Positions 1-9,423 of a DNA stretch of 64,000 nt are shown piece by piece (the stretch's first letter is position 1; every line of letters begins with the position of its first letter). The notes beneath the pieces were generated by a model. The model saw nothing but the letters and a program-made list of their open reading frames with translations, searched no databases and was not told where the DNA came from. The position numbers and the translations under genes are program-made. Source of the stretch: Novosphingobium sp. 9 (GTDB lineage Bacteria; Pseudomonadota; Alphaproteobacteria; Sphingomonadales; Sphingomonadaceae); assembly GCF_025340265.1 (NCBI RefSeq), contig NZ_CP022708.1, positions 333,501 to 397,500 of the forward strand, written 5' to 3'.

Positions 1-281
1 ACCTCATGGTCGAGCGTCAACAGAGGATAGGCGTGCAGATCGACGAAGTCGCCTGGCACATGAATGGCGACAAGCTGACGCAAGCCGTTTCTGTCGTCGA
101 TATATCGTGACAAAAAACCGTCTATCAACAGCGTGCTTTTGCGGAGGAGCGTTCGCGGGCGTGCTACGATTTCGCGAGCATCAAGTGTTCGCACTTCAGA
201 AATTGCAGCTTCAAGCCGCAAGCGCTCGTGCGCTTCGAGCTTCATGCCGCGTTTATATCTCAGGAAGCGATCCGTAAACAT
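1..281 (-). CDS. Crp/Fnr-family transcriptional regulator, N-terminal part (runs off left edge)
   Basis: Reading the minus strand from an ATG at 281 gives an open frame to the window edge. It begins MFTDRFLRYKRGMKLEAHER and continues with a cyclic-nucleotide-binding-like beta barrel: LLIDGFLSRYI followed by RQLVAIHVPGDFVDLHAYPL, the usual Crp/Fnr order of 'hides a reporting face, then GDFVDL'. The C-terminal winged helix would lie outside the window. The frame is open further upstream to a TGA, but no other ATG is present there. It is divergent from katE, with about 185 bases between them holding the promoters of both genes. The family assignment rests on the pattern of the N-terminal domain only. 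Ligand and targets are unknown; regulation of the neighbouring catalase is possible but not shown. Confidence 0.75.
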   Translation of the reverse strand, partial: MFTDRFLRYKRGMKLEAHERLRLEAAISEVRTLDAREIVARPRTLLRKSTLLIDGFLSRYIDDRNGLRQLVAIHVPGDFVDLHAYPLLTLDHE

Positions 282-465
282 TGATGCCTTTTCAGAGTTT
301 TTTTCAAAAACGTCTTGCAATGCGAGATCTTCAACGGATGGATTTCAGATTCCGTTGCAAAGTCCCGGTGATAATTCGTTTTAACGCAAGTTAATTTAGC
401 CGTTCTTTGCGCAACCGCAGCTGACATTAGGGGTTCGATCGGCAGACCAGTCGATAGGAATGATC

Positions 466-2691
466 ATGGCTAAGCCCCCGAAATCGAAATCTGTTCCTCG
501 CAACGCTGCCGATGTTACGGCTGCGGACCTGGCGAGGGTCGAGATTGGCGGGGAGTCCGCTAGAAAGGCGGGCGTCATCCCGGCCGATGCCGATGTGGCT
601 TTCTCCTACACCGAGCAGCAAGGTTCAGGGGGTGAGACACGACAAGGCGCTTCTGGCGATGTTGCCACCATGACCACCCAACAGGGTATCCCGATATCCG
701 ACGATCAGAACAGTCTCAGGCAAGGGGCGCGCGGACCGACTTTGTTGGAAGACTTCCAGTTTCGCGAGAAAATGTTCCATTTCGATCACGAGCGGATCCC
801 TGAGCGCGTGGTCCATGCGCGAGGTTATGCGGCTCACGGTTTTTTCGAACTGACCGACAGCCTGGCGGACGTCAGCCGTGCCGACATCTTTCAGCGAGTT
901 GGCGAAAAGACGCCTGCCTTCGTCCGCTTCTCGACGGTCGCAGGTTCCCAGGGATCTGTGGACCTTGCACGAGATGTGCGGGGTTTTGCGGTCAAGCTCT
1001 ATACCCAGCAAGGGAACTGGGACCTCGTCGGGAACAATATCCCTGTCTTCTTCATCCAAGATGCGATGAAGTTTCCCGATCTGATCCATGCCGCCAAACC
1101 GGAGCCGGATCGGGCCTTCCCGCAAGCCCAGACCGCTCATGACAATTTCTGGGACTTCATCAGCCTGACACCGGAAAGTTTCCACATGATCATGTGGGCG
1201 ATGTCGGACCGCGCTATTCCGCGATCGTTCCGTACGATGGAAGGTTTTGGCGTTCACACATTCCGTCTGATTGACGCCGAAGGTAAATCGACGTTCGTCA
1301 AATTCCATTGGAAGCCCAAGCAGGGCCTCCAATCGGTGCTCTGGAACGAGGCGGTAAAGATTAATGGCGCCGATCCCGACTTCCACCGCCGCGACCTTTG
1401 GGATGCGATCAATTCCGGCGAATTTCCCGAATGGGAGCTGGGCGTCCAACTGTTCGATGATGTTTTTGCTGACAGCTTCGACTTCGATGTGCTCGACGCC
1501 ACCAAGCTTATTCCTGAGGAACTGGTGCCGGTCCGGATCGTTGGCCGTCTGGTTCTCGACCGTGTCGTCGACAATTTTTTTGCAGAGACAGAGCAGGTTG
1601 CCTTCTGCACCCAAAACGTGCCGCCGGGCATCGACTTCTCGAATGACCCTCTGCTTCAGGGGCGCAATTTTTCCTATCTCGATACCCAGATCAAGCGCCT
1701 GGGTAGTCCGAACTTCACCCATATCCCTATCAATGCGCCCAAATGCCCCATGCATCACTTCCAGCAGGATGGGCATATGGCGACGCAGAACCCCAAGGGG
1801 CGGGCAAATTATGAGCCTAACAGCTGGGGGCCGACCCATGGTGGGCCCAGGGAAGATCCGGCGCGCGGGTTCGCGAGCTTTGCCGAGGTAGCGGATGGCC
1901 CCAAGCAGCGGACTCGCTCTGAAACTTTTGCCGATCACTACAGTCAGGCCCGCCAATTCTTCGTGTCGCAGACCCCGATCGAGCAAAAGCATATCGGCGA
2001 TGCTTTGGTCTTCGAGCTTTCCAAAGTCGAGCGCCCCGACATTCGTTCTCGGACGGTCTCGCACCTGCTCAATATCGATGCCGATTTGGCAGCAACCGTT
2101 GCCGACGGCTTGGGCATGCCTTTGCCTAACGCGGCACCTGCCGCCCGTGCCCCAATTACCAATCTGCCGCCCTCGGACAAGCTGAGCATCCTCAAGAACG
2201 GTCCCGGAAGCTTTAAGGGACGCAAGCTGGGCATTCTTCTCACCGATGGAGCCGATGCCAAGCTGTTCGCCGCTCTGGTAAAGGCAGTCGAGAAGGAGGG
2301 GGGCGTTTACGAGGTGATTGCCCCCAAGATTGCAGGCGTCACGCTATCAAATGGCAAGACCGTCGCGGCCAAACAGAAGATCGACGGCGGCCCTTCTGTG
2401 CTGTTTGATGCGGTAGCGATCATCGTGTCCGAAGACGGCGTTGCGCTGCTCGCAAATGATGCAGCGGCGAAGGATTTCGTTACCGATGCGTTTGCGCATT
2501 GCAAGTTCATAGGATTTTCCGGCGAGGCGCAGCCCCTTTTCGTCAAGGCCGGAATCGCCGACGATCTCGATGAGGGATGCTTACTGCTGGGCGCCGCAAA
2601 AGATGCTGCGGTCTTCGTGGCAACCTGCCGTGCTTTGCGCCATTGGCCTCGCGAATTGGAGGTAGATCTGGATGCAAAGCCTGCAGCCTGA
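466..2691 (+). CDS. katE: Catalase HPII, large-subunit monofunctional heme catalase
   Basis: Splits hydrogen peroxide to water and oxygen in the cytoplasm. About 741 residues, the length of large-subunit (clade 2) catalases. A disordered N-terminus is followed by the catalase core, with the distal His in [12 protein letters not shown], the distal Asn in VGNNIPVFF and the proximal heme Tyr in [10 protein letters not shown]. The last ~150 residues form the extra DJ-1/PfpI-like flavodoxin-fold domain ([20 protein letters not shown]) that defines this clade. I prefer the ATG at 466 to the in-frame ATG at 460, because the AGGA at 456-459 abuts 460 but is properly spaced from 466. The gene ends 40 bases before the glycosyltransferase operon, so read-through and co-regulation are plausible. 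A second, unrelated-clade catalase lies at 20195-21762. Confidence 0.96.
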   Translation: MAKPPKSKSVPRNAADVTAADLARVEIGGESARKAGVIPADADVAFSYTEQQGSGGETRQGASGDVATMTTQQGIPISDDQNSLRQGARGPTLLEDFQFREKMFHFDHERIPERVVHARGYAAHGFFELTDSLADVSRADIFQRVGEKTPAFVRFSTVAGSQGSVDLARDVRGFAVKLYTQQGNWDLVGNNIPVFFIQDAMKFPDLIHAAKPEPDRAFPQAQTAHDNFWDFISLTPESFHMIMWAMSDRAIPRSFRTMEGFGVHTFRLIDAEGKSTFVKFHWKPKQGLQSVLWNEAVKINGADPDFHRRDLWDAINSGEFPEWELGVQLFDDVFADSFDFDVLDATKLIPEELVPVRIVGRLVLDRVVDNFFAETEQVAFCTQNVPPGIDFSNDPLLQGRNFSYLDTQIKRLGSPNFTHIPINAPKCPMHHFQQDGHMATQNPKGRANYEPNSWGPTHGGPREDPARGFASFAEVADGPKQRTRSETFADHYSQARQFFVSQTPIEQKHIGDALVFELSKVERPDIRSRTVSHLLNIDADLAATVADGLGMPLPNAAPAARAPITNLPPSDKLSILKNGPGSFKGRKLGILLTDGADAKLFAALVKAVEKEGGVYEVIAPKIAGVTLSNGKTVAAKQKIDGGPSVLFDAVAIIVSEDGVALLANDAAAKDFVTDAFAHCKFIGFSGEAQPLFVKAGIADDLDEGCLLLGAAKDAAVFVATCRALRHWPRELEVDLDAKPAA

Positions 2692-2731
2692 TTCCACCAT
2701 GCCTGGCCCCTCCTATTTAGGAGATGGCGTC

Positions 2732-3868
2732 ATGCCGCTCCCTGTTCCTGCTCATAGCGCGCGGCCGCTTCGGATCGGCATCATCTCGCATCTCAAGTAT
2801 CCCATTGCCGAGCCTTTTGCGGGTGGGCTGGAAACGCATACCCATCTTCTGGCACGTGAACTGCGGGGCCGCGGACATTACGTGACAGTCTTTGCTTCGG
2901 AGCGATCAGACCCCTCCGTGGGTCTGGAAGCGATATGCGATGCGACGGCTCTGGCGGAAGTTGGGTCGGCAGAGGCCCATGATGTCGGGTTCTTTAAGGA
3001 GCATCATGCTTATCTGGCGCTGATGAAGGCATTGCGGCAGCGTTCCTTCGACGTGATTCACAACAATTCGCTGCATTACCTGCCCGTATCGATGGCCGAT
3101 ACCCTTCCGATGCCGATGGTCACGACCCTCCATACGCCACCATTCTGCTGGCTGGAAAGCGGTGCGCGACTGTGTGATGCTCCCAATCACAGCTTTGCAG
3201 CCGTTTCACGTTCCGTTGCCGGACTATGGGATCACGTTGCGAGAACAGACCAGGTCATTCTCAATGGCATAGACCTTCAGAAGTTTGCCTTCAGCGCAGC
3301 ACCGCAGCCGTCGCCCTATCTTGTCTGGTATGGACGAATTGTCCCCGAAAAGGGGCTGCACTTCGCCATAGAGGCTGCAAAATTGATCGGCTTGCCGTTA
3401 CGCATCGCGGGTCCGATTCTTGATCAGGAATATTTCAACGACTTGATCAAACCGCATCTTGGCCACGAGGTGTTTCATGTGGGCCATCTTGACCATAGTG
3501 CCCTTGCCAGGTTCGTAGGAGGGGCACGGGCCTTTTTGTGCACGCCGATGTGGGATGAACCCTATGGTCTGGTTGTCGCTGAAGCATTGGCCTGCGGGGT
3601 TCCGGTCGCGGCCTTTGGGCGGGGCGCAATCCCGGAAATTCTTGATGAAAGCTGTGGCGCGCTTGCGACACCCAACGATGTGGTCTCGCTCGCACAGGCT
3701 GTGCGAATTGCTGTCACGTTAAGCCGTGAGGATTGCCGCAGGCGAGCAGAACAGACGTGCGATGCCCGCCGAATGATCGATAGCTATGAGGCTCTCTATC
3801 ATCGGCGGATTGCCGCCAATCATGGCGGTGCAGAAGCTGCAAATGCGGTGCCCTTGCTCCATGCGTAA
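2732..3868 (+). CDS. Glycosyltransferase family 4
   Basis: A GT-B fold retaining glycosyltransferase that transfers a sugar from a nucleotide donor; the acceptor is unknown. The N-terminal domain begins RIGIISHLKYPIAEPFAGG with the glycine-rich acceptor loop and GGLETHTHLLARELRGRGH. The C-terminal domain shows WYGRIVPEKGLHFAIEAA and the E-x7-E donor-binding motif in DEPYGLVVAEALACGVP. The frame is open back to 2672, inside katE, but an AGGAG at 2719-2723 sits 8 bases before the ATG at 2732, giving 378 residues. It opens the seven-gene operon to 9074; its TAA is 7 bases before the next start. Confidence 0.9.
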   Translation: MPLPVPAHSARPLRIGIISHLKYPIAEPFAGGLETHTHLLARELRGRGHYVTVFASERSDPSVGLEAICDATALAEVGSAEAHDVGFFKEHHAYLALMKALRQRSFDVIHNNSLHYLPVSMADTLPMPMVTTLHTPPFCWLESGARLCDAPNHSFAAVSRSVAGLWDHVARTDQVILNGIDLQKFAFSAAPQPSPYLVWYGRIVPEKGLHFAIEAAKLIGLPLRIAGPILDQEYFNDLIKPHLGHEVFHVGHLDHSALARFVGGARAFLCTPMWDEPYGLVVAEALACGVPVAAFGRGAIPEILDESCGALATPNDVVSLAQAVRIAVTLSREDCRRRAEQTCDARRMIDSYEALYHRRIAANHGGAEAANAVPLLHA

Positions 3869-3875
3869 GGAAAAA

Positions 3876-4816
3876 ATGGCACCGCTTTTGGAAAAAGGCC
3901 TGGATTTGTGCGTGTGCGTTCCTGCCCGTAACGAGGCTGCGCGCTTGCCAGTGCTTTTTCGTGGGCTTGCTGCACAATCGAGACCTGGTCCGATCAAGGT
4001 GATTGTCGCACTTAACAACACGACGGACGACAGCCATCAGGTCCTTGCCCAGGCCCGATCGGACTATTGCGGTCGTCTCTACATTCATGTCGAGGAGGCG
4101 ACGTTTGCGGCCGAGCTTGCCCATGCCGGCTCTGCTCGCCGTCTTGCTATGGATGCCGGCCTGACACTTTTGCCATCCCACGATCAGGGCATCCTCGTAA
4201 GTACTGATGCAGACACGTTCCCGCCGCCCCATTGGCTGGATAATATGGTGCGTGCATTTGCGCGCGGCGCTGATCTGGTAGGTGGGCGCATTGCGATTGA
4301 TACAGCCGAGGAACTTCCGAAGAACGTTCTTGCCTTACGGCAGGCATGGGAAGCCTATTGGGAAGCGGTCAGGGCTATCGAGGATAGCCTGGATCCGTTG
4401 CCATGGAACCCGGCACCTCGGCATGGTGATCATACGGGGGCGTCTTTAGCTCTGCGCGCATGCCTTTATACTCGCTGTGGGGGGTGCCGCTCCTGCGCAC
4501 TGGCGAAGATCATGCGCTGGTTATGGCGGCAATTGCCCATGGCGGGCGCCTGGCTCATCCGGCCGATGTTTTCACCTGGGTATCGCCGCGTCGCGAGGGG
4601 CGGGCTGAAGGGGGCATGGCGCAGGACATGCAGGATCTGTTCGATCTGGCAGCGTCGGGCAGTATGCCGTGCGCCCCCGGTTTCGAGCATTGGCAGGAAA
4701 GGGCGAAGTGGCGAAAGCGTCTTCGCTCGCGACCGGAAGGCCACAAAAGGATCGTACGCGAAGAACCGCTATTGCCGCCGATGCCTCGCGATTTGGTTCT
4801 GGATGTGCTGTCGTGA
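3876..4816 (+). pseudogene. Glycosyltransferase family 2, frameshifted at a G6 run
   Basis: The frame starting at 3876 (MAPLLEKGLDL, preceded by AAGGA) gives a GT2-type catalytic domain: VCVPARNEAARLPVLFRGL, then STDADTFPPPHWLDN with the acidic metal-binding motif, then HTGASLALRA. At 4479-4484 (six G) the frame breaks. Adding one G restores CGGVPLLRTGEDHALV and continues to the stop at 4814-4816, giving about 313 residues. Either this is a real loss-of-function mutation or, more likely, a homopolymer sequencing error, since the codons on both sides keep family-like sequence and the same kind of break recurs elsewhere in this window. The stop overlaps the GTG of the next gene (GTGA). An earlier in-frame ATG at 3861 is possible. 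Confidence 0.85.
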
Positions 4817-5856
4817 TTGAACGACCGATCGGCTACTACGTTCACCACCATGGTGCCGGGCATCGCCAGCGTGCCGAGGCAATACGCTCGGTAGCGGACA
4901 GACCTGTGGTCCTTTTAGGCACCGGCATGGACGACAGCGGCATCGATCTGCCCGACGATCGGCCTTTGTCAGGCCGGTTCGATGGAAACGATGCGGCCAC
5001 GTGCCGCCCCAATGCGCTGCACTATGCCCCGCTCGATCATGACGGTGTTCGTGCGCGGGCTGCCAGGATCGTAAACTGGATTGCGCAGGCGAAGCCCAGC
5101 TTGATGGTCGTCGATGTTTCGGCAGAGGTCGCGATGTTAGCTCGGCTAGCGTCTGTGCCGACAGTCTATGTGCGGCTCGGTGGCGAGCGAAGCGATCCGG
5201 CTCACCTTGAGGCTTTCAGGGGCGCCTCGGCAATCCTGGCTCCCTTTCACGCCGCATTGGAAACCGACGGCACGCCGGATTGGGTCCGCGAAAAGACGTT
5301 CTACGTGCCCGGGATCGCCAGTTTGCCGGCTTGTGAGGAAACGGTAGCTGACCGCATCCTTGTTGTTTTCGGCCAAGGCGGTCGCCCGGGCGATGGAACG
5401 CTGATTGCCGAGGCCGCACGCGCATGTCCACATTGGCAATGGCGTGTCATTGGTCCCGCCGTAGCGCCGATCGACTGCCCCGCAAATCTGGAGTTTGCCG
5501 GATGGGTCGTCCGCCCAGAGATCGAAATAGCTCGGGCAAGGATCATTGTCGGGGGCGCCGGAAATGGCGTGGTCGGAGCAGTCATGGCCGCAGACAAGCC
5601 CTTTATCTGCTTGCCGGAAGATCGTCCCTTTCAGGAACAAGCTGCAACAGGCAGGGGCCTGAAATCGTGGGGAGCTGCGCTCGTTCTTCCCGAATGGCCG
5701 GCAGGACGGTTCTGGCCGCGACTCTTTGAGGATGTGCTCGATATGCCGGCAGCGCCCCGGCGTGCGCTTTATGACCCACAAGCGGCGCAAAAAGTCGCCG
5801 CATGGCTTGGGCAGCATGCAGATATCTCGATCAAGCGTGCGAAGGTCGCGGCGTGA
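4813..5856 (+). CDS. MurG/GT28-like glycosyltransferase
   Basis: About 347 residues. The N-terminus IGYYVHHHGAGHRQRAEAI contains the glycine/histidine acceptor loop seen in MurG and other GT28 enzymes, which act on lipid-linked or lipid acceptors. The C-terminal part has ILVVFGQGGRPGDG and the donor-site pattern IIVGGAGNGVVGAVMAADKP followed by ICLPEDRPFQEQ, as in GT28 C-terminal domains. I start it at the GTG at 4813, because GTGA overlaps the stop of the upstream GT2 and the protein starts directly before the acceptor loop; the frame is open further upstream inside that gene. The stop overlaps the GTG of the next gene. The family call is by motif; substrate is unknown. Confidence 0.8.
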   Translation: MIERPIGYYVHHHGAGHRQRAEAIRSVADRPVVLLGTGMDDSGIDLPDDRPLSGRFDGNDAATCRPNALHYAPLDHDGVRARAARIVNWIAQAKPSLMVVDVSAEVAMLARLASVPTVYVRLGGERSDPAHLEAFRGASAILAPFHAALETDGTPDWVREKTFYVPGIASLPACEETVADRILVVFGQGGRPGDGTLIAEAARACPHWQWRVIGPAVAPIDCPANLEFAGWVVRPEIEIARARIIVGGAGNGVVGAVMAADKPFICLPEDRPFQEQAATGRGLKSWGAALVLPEWPAGRFWPRLFEDVLDMPAAPRRALYDPQAAQKVAAWLGQHADISIKRAKVAA

Positions 5857-6983
5857 ACCTGTCATCTATCCTTAAGAGCAAGACGGATACCCCGGTGGCC
5901 CGAGCCGGCGCGATAGCGGGACAACTCGAAGTTCTGGGCGCGCGATATGATGCCGCGCCCGTCTTTCCGTCGGAGAGTATGCGCACCTTGGCCAGAGCCG
6001 GGCTCCACCGGGACTTTGCTTGTGTCGATGCTGGCGGTACCGCTTTCGGCGATACAGCGCACCGCTATCGCTCTTTAATGGATGTCTTGCGAATAGTCGG
6101 CCGCGCGGATTTGAGCGCGGGCCGTCTGTTTGAAGGTCACGTCAACGCGCTGGCGCTGTTCGAATGGTACGGATTGCCCGAGCAGATTGCGCATCTTTCC
6201 GGTCGGCTTGCTGCTGGGGCCTTTTATGGCGTGTGGGCGACGGAGCCCGCCCCCGGCGTCAGGATTGTCGTTGGCACTGATGGCCGCAGGCTGCTTGATG
6301 GTTCCAAAACATTTGCGAGCGGAGCGGGGGGGCTTTCGCACGCTATTATCACGGCGAGGCTGGCGCAGGGAAGTCGGCAACTTGTCATCGTCGCCGGCGA
6401 CGAGGCTGCACGTGCTGATCTTTCAGATTGGCGGGTTCGAGGGATGCGCGCGAGCAATAGCGGCAGGTATGATCTGACAGGAATGCCGATCACGGACCAC
6501 GATCTCCTTGGCTTGCCAGGCGATTACGACCACGATCCCAGATTCACAACTGGAGCTTGGCGTTTCGCCGCTGTCCAGTTGGGCGGTATCGAGGCCTTGT
6601 TGACAGAAACGCGTAAGGCCATGTCCGATAAGGCACGCACTGACCCGCTCCAGCGCGCCAAATTCGCAGAGTGTGTTGTGGCAACTCGGACGGCTTATCT
6701 TTGGGTGCGCGAATGTGCGGCCCGTGCCGCCGTCGACGATGCCGACGGGCCAGCATTTGCCCGGCTAACGCGCGGTGTCGTCGAGCGGGCCGGGCTCGAC
6801 GTTATGGAGCTTTCCGCGCGCATCGTTGGCACCTGCAGCGCAATGGACGGTCAGCGCATTGACAAGATCACTCGCGATCTGTCGCTCTACCTGCGACAAG
6901 CGGGGCCAGACTATGCTCGCGATCAGGCGGCTTTGGTCTGGCTTGATCACGATGCATGGGGCTGCGAGGACAGCTTGTGGTAA
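5853..6983 (+). CDS. Acyl-CoA dehydrogenase-fold flavoprotein
   Basis: About 376 residues. The middle part (WATEPAPGVRIVVGTDGRRL, LLDGSKTFASGAGGLSHAII) matches the beta-domain of acyl-CoA dehydrogenases, where FAD and substrate bind, and the C-terminal half is helical as in that fold. I do not see the family's usual C-terminal YEGTxEI signature; the corresponding region reads ITRDLSLYLRQAGPD, closer to the ACAD-fold flavin monooxygenases (DszC type) or to members that act on carrier-bound substrates. A true acyl-CoA/ACP dehydrogenase and an N- or C-oxygenase are therefore both open. Start is the GTG at 5853, overlapping the upstream stop (GTGA). It sits between sugar-transfer and sugar-deacetylation genes. 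Confidence 0.75.
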   Translation: MNLSSILKSKTDTPVARAGAIAGQLEVLGARYDAAPVFPSESMRTLARAGLHRDFACVDAGGTAFGDTAHRYRSLMDVLRIVGRADLSAGRLFEGHVNALALFEWYGLPEQIAHLSGRLAAGAFYGVWATEPAPGVRIVVGTDGRRLLDGSKTFASGAGGLSHAIITARLAQGSRQLVIVAGDEAARADLSDWRVRGMRASNSGRYDLTGMPITDHDLLGLPGDYDHDPRFTTGAWRFAAVQLGGIEALLTETRKAMSDKARTDPLQRAKFAECVVATRTAYLWVRECAARAAVDDADGPAFARLTRGVVERAGLDVMELSARIVGTCSAMDGQRIDKITRDLSLYLRQAGPDYARDQAALVWLDHDAWGCEDSLW

Positions 6984-7657
6984 CCGGCACGCTTGGGGGC
7001 CGCCCTTGGGGCAACCGGCGATGGTTGGTCTTGGCACCGCACCCGGATGATGAGACTCTCGGCGCCGGCGCCCTTATTGCCCAGGCCGCCGCGCAAGATC
7101 GATTCGCGGCCTTGGTATATCTGACCGATGGTTCTGGCTCGCACCCTTGTTCCGATGGATGCGCTGGCAGGCTTATAGCGGTTCGCCGTCGCGAAGCTGC
7201 CTTGGCCTTGTTCCGACTGACAGGGAGCCGCAAGCACGTCCCTGTTCATCTGGATTGGCAAGACGCTAGGCCAGCCAAGCTGGGAAGCATGGAATTTCAT
7301 CAAAGCGTTTGCGCGCTGGCTGCGCTCTGCCGTCAGCTGCGCGTCGATGCGATCGCCGTCACAGCACTTCACGAGCCGCACTGCGATCACGCGGCGGCAG
7401 CACAGCTCGCCTATGCAGCCGGCCGTTCTGCAAAACGACAAGTCATCGTGGCGGAATTCTGCGTCTGGTCCAGCCGTCCTACTGGAAGGCTCATTCGAGT
7501 CATTCGCACCGAAGCGATGCCGCCTGGAAAGCGCAGAGCAGCGCTGCGCTCGCATCGTAGCCAATTGACGGCTTCATATGGCCAAGGCTTTCGGCTTCCT
7601 GCCGAAAAACAGCGCATGCCGGCACGGGACACTCTCTATGTATGGAGGCATCGATGA
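6956..7657 (+). CDS. PIG-L family N-acetyl-sugar deacetylase
   Basis: About 233 residues with the zinc-binding signature LAPHPDDETLGAGALIAQAA and the downstream metal ligand region ALHEPHCDHAAAA. PIG-L/LmbE-type enzymes remove the acetyl group from N-acetylglucosamine-like sugars in glycolipids, small thiols and antibiotics. The ATG at 6956 lies 28 bases inside the preceding gene; a GTG at 6977 is an alternative that would give the short overlap seen at the other junctions. The 3' end overlaps the next start by ATGA. The neighbouring methyltransferase of NodS type suggests that the free amine produced here is methylated next; this is inference from context. Confidence 0.87.
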   Translation: MGLRGQLVVTGTLGGRPWGNRRWLVLAPHPDDETLGAGALIAQAAAQDRFAALVYLTDGSGSHPCSDGCAGRLIAVRRREAALALFRLTGSRKHVPVHLDWQDARPAKLGSMEFHQSVCALAALCRQLRVDAIAVTALHEPHCDHAAAAQLAYAAGRSAKRQVIVAEFCVWSSRPTGRLIRVIRTEAMPPGKRRAALRSHRSQLTASYGQGFRLPAEKQRMPARDTLYVWRHR

Positions 7658-8241
7658 CCCGCCCTGAAACCAGCCTGCCTTCTGAGTACTTCGAGAATAT
7701 GTTTCGAGGTACGCTCGATCCCTGGAATCTGGAAACCAGCCCCTATGAGCAGCGCAAGTTCGCGCGCTCCGTCGAGGTTCTGGGGGCAAGAACATATGAC
7801 CATGTCTTCGAAATCGGCTGTGCAAAGGGCGTTTTGACATCACGGCTCGCGCCGCAGGCGACCTCTCTTTTCGCGATAGATGTGAGTGGCACGGCGCTGC
7901 GGGCGGCGCGGGAGAGATGCGCAGATCTGGGCCACGTCGGTTTTGCCAACATGCGTTTTCCGGCGCAGGCGCCCCACGGCAAATTTGACCTCGTTGTCTT
8001 GTCGGAGGTCGCCTACTATTGGAATGACCGCGATCTTGGCGAAGCGGCGGAATGGCTTGAACGCCACCTGATCGCCGGGGGCGATGTGCTGCTGGTTCAT
8101 TGGACCGGCAAGACAGATTATCCGCAGAGCGGCGACGGCGCCGTGGACAAGCTCAAGGCACATTTGGGTGAAACGATATCCGTATGCATAGCGGAGCACG
8201 GCGCTGACTATCGGCTGGACCTTTGGCGAAAACTGAAATGA
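7654..8241 (+). CDS. NodS-like class I SAM-dependent methyltransferase
   Basis: About 195 residues. FRGTLDPWNLETSPYEQRKF is the N-terminal pattern of the NodS family, and VFEIGCAKGVLTSRLAP is SAM-binding motif I, followed by ATSLFAIDVSGTAL (motif II acidic end) and FDLVVLSEVAYYW (motif IV region). NodS N-methylates the deacetylated glucosamine of Nod factors, but relatives without that substrate are widespread. GGAGG at 7644-7648 is 5 bases before the ATG at 7654, which overlaps the upstream TGA; the in-frame ATG at 7642 is too close to be preferred. In other bacteria PIG-L and this methyltransferase occur as one fused protein, which supports a shared pathway. Confidence 0.87.
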   Translation: MTRPETSLPSEYFENMFRGTLDPWNLETSPYEQRKFARSVEVLGARTYDHVFEIGCAKGVLTSRLAPQATSLFAIDVSGTALRAARERCADLGHVGFANMRFPAQAPHGKFDLVVLSEVAYYWNDRDLGEAAEWLERHLIAGGDVLLVHWTGKTDYPQSGDGAVDKLKAHLGETISVCIAEHGADYRLDLWRKLK

Positions 8242-9074
8242 GCATCAGCGTGTTGACGATCGTCCGCAACCGGGCAGGGCACCTTGCGCAGTTGATTGAA
8301 GGTTTGCGCCGCAGTGAGGCTTTTCCCGATGAACTGATTATCGTTGATATGGCAAGCGAGTCTCCCGTCCAGGTGGACGACCTGCCTTTTTCCTGCAGAA
8401 CCGTTCGCTTGGCCTGCAAAGGACTACCCCTGGCAGAAGCGCGCAATAAGGCTGCTTCGGTCGCTGCAGGTGATCAGCTGCTATTCCTTGACGTCGATTG
8501 TATTCCGATGCGCGGTCTGGTTTCGGCCATCGCAAAAGTGCTTGTTGATCACGATGCCCTGGTATGTGCCCAAGTCCGCTATCTAGGGCCCAACGATGCT
8601 CGCTCCCAGTGGGATGAAACGGCGCTTCTGGCCCATGCCCACGGTCATCCTGCCCGCAGTTTCCCATCGAATGGATTGCAACAGATCGACAATCCGGGCT
8701 TGTTCTGGTCGCTAGTCTTCGGAATACGACGCGAGCGATTTAGAAACCTTGGCGGATTTGATGAGAGCTTCTCCGGTTATGGTGCTGAAGACACCGACTT
8801 TGGTTTCAGGGCCAAAAACGATGGATTGCCGCTCTTGTTTATGGGGGGGGCAGGTGCATTTCATCAGCACCATGCCAGTTCCGATCCTCCCTTGCAGCAT
8901 TTTGAGGATATCGTGCGCAACGCGCACATCTTTCACAAGAAATGGGGCGTGTGGCCGATGGAAGGCTGGCTCGCCGCTTTTGCGGACGCTGGTTTTGTGA
9001 TTTGGAACAAGGATATGCTGGCCATCGAGCGGTATCCCTCGAACGCCGAGATTATCGCGGCTAACGTGGCGTGA
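8238..9074 (+). CDS. Glycosyltransferase family 2
   Basis: About 278 residues of GT-A fold. SVLTIVRNRAGHLAQLIEGL is the nucleotide-binding start, LLFLDVDCIPMRGLV carries the acidic metal-binding motif, and SGYGAEDTDFGFRAK is the ED-containing catalytic/acceptor segment found in GT2 enzymes related to polypeptide-GalNAc-transferase C-terminal domains. Start at the ATG of 8238 overlaps the upstream TGA (ATGA). It is the last gene of the coupled operon; no clear terminator hairpin follows, and the next 349 bases are non-coding. Confidence 0.88.
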   Translation: MSISVLTIVRNRAGHLAQLIEGLRRSEAFPDELIIVDMASESPVQVDDLPFSCRTVRLACKGLPLAEARNKAASVAAGDQLLFLDVDCIPMRGLVSAIAKVLVDHDALVCAQVRYLGPNDARSQWDETALLAHAHGHPARSFPSNGLQQIDNPGLFWSLVFGIRRERFRNLGGFDESFSGYGAEDTDFGFRAKNDGLPLLFMGGAGAFHQHHASSDPPLQHFEDIVRNAHIFHKKWGVWPMEGWLAAFADAGFVIWNKDMLAIERYPSNAEIIAANVA

Positions 9075-9423
9075 ACACAAGCGCACTGTGGCAGCCTGAG
9101 CGGAATGAGTCTGAACATCTCGAACCATGTATGTCGCCGACGCGGTCTGAGCAGGTATGTTTCGGCCATGCTTGCCCGACTGGTTGGTCTGTTTCCTGTG
9201 TCGCGCTAGAGCTCCAGGACATAAAGAAACGGATGCGTTCGGACAATGTCACTTAATCCCATTGCTGCCGAGCGATCCGTATGAATGGGGCTGTATCATC
9301 TATAGATCTGCCTTTAAGAAATAAACATATGTTAAATAATATGTTGAAAACTTGTATAAATCACTCTGGCATCTTTGTGCACAGGCAATATGATATTCGC
9401 TGGATCGTATTTTCGGAGGTGTC
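9075..9423. other. Intergenic stretch without a recognised gene
   Basis: No supported gene. The part from about 9300 to 9400 is markedly AT-rich compared with the surroundings (runs such as aaataaacatatgttaaata) and probably holds the promoter of the small gene at 9424. Confidence 0.5.

Noticed and set aside
625..2064. Long minus-strand open frame of 479 codons opposite katE
   Set aside because: It is a shadow of the catalase coding frame; no ribosome-binding site and no recognisable protein.
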